A stretch of DNA of 8,482 bases from Chitinophaga pinensis (GTDB lineage Bacteria > Bacteroidota > Bacteroidia > Chitinophagales > Chitinophagaceae): positions 1-8,482 of the forward strand of contig CALQKL020000081.1 of NCBI GenBank assembly GCA_943331145.2, given 5' to 3'. This document shows, piece after piece, positions 5,681-8,482 of the stretch (its first letter is position 1; every line of letters starts with the position of its first letter). The notes beneath the pieces are model-generated. The model was not told the DNA's origin and ran no database searches. It saw nothing but the letters and a program-made list of their open reading frames with translations. The position numbers were made by a program, and so were the translations under genes.

Positions 5681-6955
5681 TTAAATCTCTAATAAGTTTT
5701 CAGGTTCATCGTCATTAAGCTGCATATCGATAGAGTCTTGTCCTGCGATACCTTCTATCGACCCTGAAATATGTAATGAGTTTTGAATGATTAAATCGAT
5801 TTGCTTTTCTTTTTTCTTCCAGTTTTTTTCAAAATCTTCACGCTCCTTTTGGAGCATGCTTCTTAAATTTCTAAATCCGTCGCGCATGGCACTCCAGTTG
5901 CCTACAAATTCCTGACTGGTTAAATAATTATATAGCGAAACCATTTTTTCGCCTTTATTTTCTTCACTTTTTTTGGCTTCGCTAATTTTTATAATGGCGT
6001 TTCTCAATACCGTTGTTAAGCTTTTAACTTCTTTAAAACTACAAATGTAAACGCCATTTTTTTCGCCAAATTGTTCCATATCTTTTGGCATTGATTTGGT
6101 GACAATTACGGCAATATCTGCTTTTTGAGAAAGCATATCTGTTTTTAATTTTTCAATCCAATCGGCAGTAAAATTTTCGGTACGTTTACTTTCAAAAATA
6201 ATTTTACCACATTCCATTGCCATTCCATTTCTAACGGTAAGAATACAATCTGCACCTCTAACACCTTTGCCAACTTCTGTAACCAAATCAAAAGGAAAGC
6301 TTGATTTTAAAAGTTCTTCAAGCGCCAATTCCTGAACCTCGCCTTGAAGCTGCATAGAACCTTGATCTGCCTTACGTTTCATTTCGTCTGCCAATTTTTT
6401 TTGATCTTCTAATTGCTTTTTCAATTCTTCCATTTTCATCAACGTTTCATGTTCTTTCATCGCGGTTTTAGATTGTTCTTGTTGGCGAATGGTTTCAGCA
6501 AGTTGATTGCGTTCCTCGGCTAATTTTTTTTGAATGGTTATTTCTAATTCGGCTTCTTTATTTAATAATGCACTTTCTTTTTGTAAAAAACTGAGCTCTT
6601 TTTCTCGGGCTTCTTTTAATTTGATTTCAGTACCAGCATTGTTTTCTTCCAATTGTTTGATTTTGTTTTCAAAATCAGAAGTGATGGATTTTGCTAATTT
6701 TTCTTGGATTTCTTTTTCCATCTTACTTTTTTCCGCATTCATTCGCTCCAGAAAAATGTCATTTGCTTTTTTCTTGTTTTCTTCAAAGCGCATTAAATCT
6801 TCTGCAAGTTTTCTTTTGTCTTCATCAACTTTTTGTAGTGATTGATTTAATTTATCTTGATAATCTTGTTGGAATTTTTTCTCTAATTCAATAGCAATAA
6901 CGTTTTCAACATCAAAAACTTCCCCACAATTAGGGCATTTTATATCATTATTCAT
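5681..6955 (-). CDS. DUF2130 protein: zinc ribbon, long coiled coil and PD-(D/E)xK-like nuclease core
   Basis: This 424-residue protein of unknown biological role starts at the ATG at 6955. Residues 7-13 hold CPNCGEVF, one half of a zinc knuckle; no second CxxC follows, so metal binding would need a partner. Residues about 20-215 are a charged, Glu/Lys/Gln-rich coiled coil. Residues about 205-325 form a compact domain with GADCI (Asp236), IIFESKR (Glu255 and Lys257), a helix DWIEKLKTDM and the strand ADIAVIVTK. Asp-x18-Glu-x-Lys is the pattern of PD-(D/E)xK nucleases, and DUF2130 has been placed near that fold. Residues 355-395 are again coiled coil, and the tail is acidic. The architecture recalls RmuC, a coiled coil plus nuclease-like domain. 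A DNA-processing role is inference; no defence genes are adjacent. Confidence 0.85.
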   Translation of the reverse strand: MNNDIKCPNCGEVFDVENVIAIELEKKFQQDYQDKLNQSLQKVDEDKRKLAEDLMRFEENKKKANDIFLERMNAEKSKMEKEIQEKLAKSITSDFENKIKQLEENNAGTEIKLKEAREKELSFLQKESALLNKEAELEITIQKKLAEERNQLAETIRQQEQSKTAMKEHETLMKMEELKKQLEDQKKLADEMKRKADQGSMQLQGEVQELALEELLKSSFPFDLVTEVGKGVRGADCILTVRNGMAMECGKIIFESKRTENFTADWIEKLKTDMLSQKADIAVIVTKSMPKDMEQFGEKNGVYICSFKEVKSLTTVLRNAIIKISEAKKSEENKGEKMVSLYNYLTSQEFVGNWSAMRDGFRNLRSMLQKEREDFEKNWKKKEKQIDLIIQNSLHISGSIEGIAGQDSIDMQLNDDEPENLLEI

Positions 6956-6971
6956 TGTTTTATTTTTTAAG

Positions 6972-7005
6972 AAAGTAATTTAAAAGTAAAAAGTGAAAAG
7001 TAAAA
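6972..7005. repeat. Short degenerate AAAAGTRA repeats upstream of the DUF2130 gene
   Basis: Four near-copies of AAAAGTAA or AAAAGTGA follow one another within 34 bases, close to the start of the DUF2130 gene (ATG at 6955). On the coding strand they read as TTACTTTT-like units. They may be simple A-rich drift or binding sites for a regulator. Confidence 0.35.
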
Positions 7006-7123
7006 ATTATTGTTATTCAATTATTGTTCGAATGTATTTTTTCAAAGTTCACTTAACTTCCTTGAGTGCGGAAGATTTGAATGCTTTTTATAAATTAGAA
7101 TGAGAAACAGAATTAGAGCGAAG

Positions 7124-7178
7124 AAAAAAGTCAGAGCTTCATGAACGCTCTCGCTTTCATTTTCACTCTGACTTTTTT
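7124..7178 (-). terminator. Strong, possibly bidirectional terminator after tRNA-Leu
   Basis: Positions 7124-7136 and 7166-7178 are perfect 13-base inverted repeats (core GTCAGAG and CTCTGAC) flanked by an A-run on the left and a T-run on the right. Read on the minus strand, it begins four bases after the tRNA and ends in a U-run, so it should end the tRNA transcript. It could work in both directions. The 29-base loop can form smaller alternative stems (GAGC with GCTC). Confidence 0.8.
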
Positions 7179-7181
7179 TTG

Positions 7182-7265
7182 TGCGGCAAAGGAGATTCGA
7201 ACTCCCAAGCCCTTTCAGGCGCTACCACCTCAAGGTAGTGCGTCTACCAATTTCGCCATCGCCGC
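7182..7265 (-). tRNA. tRNA-Leu (anticodon GAG)
   Basis: The minus strand gives an 84-base class II tRNA. The acceptor stem pairs GCGGCGA with TTGCCGC (one G-U pair), followed by discriminator A73, as expected for leucine. The D-arm region reads GCGAAATTGGTAGACGC. The anticodon stem CTACC/GGTAG encloses the loop TTGAGGT with anticodon GAG, which reads CUC and CUU. A long variable arm (GCC...GGGC region) and a GTTCGAATC T-loop follow. The 3' CCA is not encoded: A73 is followed by CAA. It resembles E. coli tRNA-Leu(GAG) in the anticodon arm. Confidence 0.96.
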
Positions 7266-7296
7266 ATGAATAAATGCTTTTGCTTTATGAGGTAGA

Positions 7297-7304
7297 CAAA
7301 GTTA
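7297..7304 (-). promoter_or_regulatory. Candidate -7 box for the tRNA-Leu promoter
   Basis: The minus strand reads TAACTTTG, a perfect match to the Bacteroidota TAnnTTTG -7 element. Transcription would start about 25 bases before the tRNA 5' end. No clear TTG-type -33 box stands at the usual distance, so the call rests on one box and on position. Confidence 0.4.
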
Positions 7305-7349
7305 GATTTTATCAACGAATTTTAAAATAAAAAAATGAACCTAAAGAAC

Positions 7350-8482
7350 TTATTGAAGTTTTTTCAAAACAATTCTGTACGTGGTTCCTTTACCCAGTTC
7401 ACTGGATTTTACAAAAAGCGAACCTTTGTGGTATTGTTCAATTATTCTTTTGCATAATGACAATCCTAAACCCCAACCTCTTTTTTTTGTGGTAAATCCA
7501 GGCTTAAAAATGTGCTGTAGATTTTTTTTGCTGATGCCTTTTCCTGTGTCGGATATATCAATTTTTATTTGATTAATTTCATCTTGAATATCAATGTTAA
7601 TGGTACCTGCGCCTTCCATTGCATCCAATGCATTTTTTAATAAATTTTCAATAACCCAATCAAATAAAGGAGCATTTATTTGCGCCAATAATTTGTCATT
7701 TTGGTGATTGTTAAGTTTGAATATTACCTTATCGCTTGCCCTTCTTTTGATATACATTACCATGTTTTCAATTTGAGTAGAAATTAAAATGGGCTCTAAT
7801 TGTGGAGTACTTCCAATTTTTCCGAAACGGTCGCTTACCAATTTTAATCTTTCTACATCCTTGCTCATTTCAAAAGCAATCTTCTCATTTTGTTTATCGT
7901 CTTTTAGCATTTCAACCCATCCTTCCAAAGAGGAAATAGGGGTTCCCAATTGATGTGCAGTTTCTTTTGCCATTCCAGCCCATACTTGGTTTTGCGTTGA
8001 TTTATTTCGTATAGCGATGGTCGTTAATGTAATGAAAATAAAGAGGGCTACAATGAGAAGTTGAATCAATGGATAGTAACGGACTTCTTGTAATAGTTTG
8101 GAATCGCCATAATAGTATTTATTAAAAATCAGCGGTTCTGCGTTGATGACCACACGAATACTGTTGTGGAGTTTCATGAATTCCTTTAATTTTTCACCAA
8201 CATAGCCCGTGTCTTTTTTTATTTTGTTAGAATCCAGATTTAGATAATTTCCTGTAGGTTGGTCATTTTCATCTGTTTCAATAATGGGGATTTCGGAGTT
8301 TTCATTCGTAATAATATTGGTCAGATTTAAAGCAGATTGGTCTGTCGTTAATCCTTTTGTTTTTAATGATTCTGCCCAAACATGTACTTTTTTACGTTCA
8401 TCATCAGCTATTTTTTTTGAAATATAGTTTGAATAAAAAACGGTTGCAATTACAATTGAAATTGCAACAGCAGCCAAAGATG
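7350..8482 (-). CDS. Membrane sensor histidine kinase (N-terminus beyond window edge)
   Basis: The frame is open to the right edge, so the true start lies outside; the leucine codon TTG at 8477 is not evidence of a start. Numbering from that codon, residues 1-16 are a hydrophobic membrane segment, 17-135 an extracytoplasmic sensor region without a recognisable domain, and about 136-157 a second membrane helix. The cytoplasmic part has the H-box AKETAHQLGTPISS with phospho-acceptor His175, the N-box ENLLKNALDAM (277-287), the G1 box DTGKGI (310-315), an F-box FKPGFTTK (324-331) and the G2 box GWGLGLSL (334-341). There is no evident HAMP domain between helix and H-box. It should autophosphorylate and pass the phosphate to a response regulator, but none is in the window. 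The stop at 7350 is 84 bases before the tRNA-Leu gene, without a clear terminator. Confidence 0.93.
   Translation of the reverse strand, partial: SLAAVAISIVIATVFYSNYISKKIADDERKKVHVWAESLKTKGLTTDQSALNLTNIITNENSEIPIIETDENDQPTGNYLNLDSNKIKKDTGYVGEKLKEFMKLHNSIRVVINAEPLIFNKYYYGDSKLLQEVRYYPLIQLLIVALFIFITLTTIAIRNKSTQNQVWAGMAKETAHQLGTPISSLEGWVEMLKDDKQNEKIAFEMSKDVERLKLVSDRFGKIGSTPQLEPILISTQIENMVMYIKRRASDKVIFKLNNHQNDKLLAQINAPLFDWVIENLLKNALDAMEGAGTINIDIQDEINQIKIDISDTGKGISKKNLQHIFKPGFTTKKRGWGLGLSLCKRIIEQYHKGSLFVKSSELGKGTTYRIVLKKLQ

Noticed and set aside
7182..7265. tRNA-Leu as an attachment site of an integrated element.
   Set aside because: No integrase gene and no direct repeat of the tRNA 3' end were seen in the window.

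Overview
The window looks like chromosomal DNA of a member of the phylum Bacteroidota. The DNA is low in G+C. No gene start is preceded by a convincing Shine-Dalgarno sequence. One good TAnnTTTG promoter -7 box lies upstream of the tRNA. The predicted lipoproteins have SprB-type repeats and a Cys-Lys-Lys-Asp start after the lipobox, and the PlsX, L32, Dcd and phosphopantetheinyl transferase proteins resemble forms from that phylum. The genus cannot be fixed from the sequence, although a chitinophaga- or sphingobacteria-like organism is plausible. All protein genes except one are on the minus strand.

Layout in the direction of minus-strand transcription, from high to low coordinates: a sensor histidine kinase cut by the right edge (7350-8482); a tRNA-Leu(GAG) (7182-7265) with its own promoter candidate and a strong terminator; a zinc-ribbon/coiled-coil DUF2130 protein with a nuclease-like PD-(D/E)xK core (5681-6955); then the only plus-strand gene, a 4'-phosphopantetheinyl transferase (5045-5665), convergent with DUF2130 and divergent from dcd. 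Next is dCTP deaminase (4445-4981), followed by the classical cluster DUF177/YceD - rpmF - plsX (4279 down to 2483). Two paralogous lipoproteins follow (1627-2457 and 67-1380), and the first codons of another exported protein are cut by the left edge (1-44).

The housekeeping part links translation (YceD-like 23S rRNA factor, ribosomal protein bL32) with phospholipid synthesis (PlsX), in the order known from many bacteria. A terminator-like hairpin between rpmF and plsX suggests that plsX expression is attenuated relative to L32. The phosphopantetheinyl transferase would activate acyl carrier protein and so touches the same lipid pathway. Dcd feeds dUTP into dTTP synthesis.

The most unusual part is the left third. 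Both lipoproteins consist of tandem SprB-type repeats of about 80 residues (four in one, two in the other), each with one conserved Cys pair. Each ends in a small domain with a CxxCH haem c attachment motif, a downstream Met-Pro as possible haem ligand, an extra Cys pair and a shared WVNAGHRY tail. They look like surface-anchored c-type cytochromes on a variable-length repeat stalk. They arose by duplication: the last repeat and the haem domain match between the two, whereas the number of ordinary repeats differs. No mobile element, CRISPR array or phage gene was seen. No gene-free stretch exceeds 300 bases.
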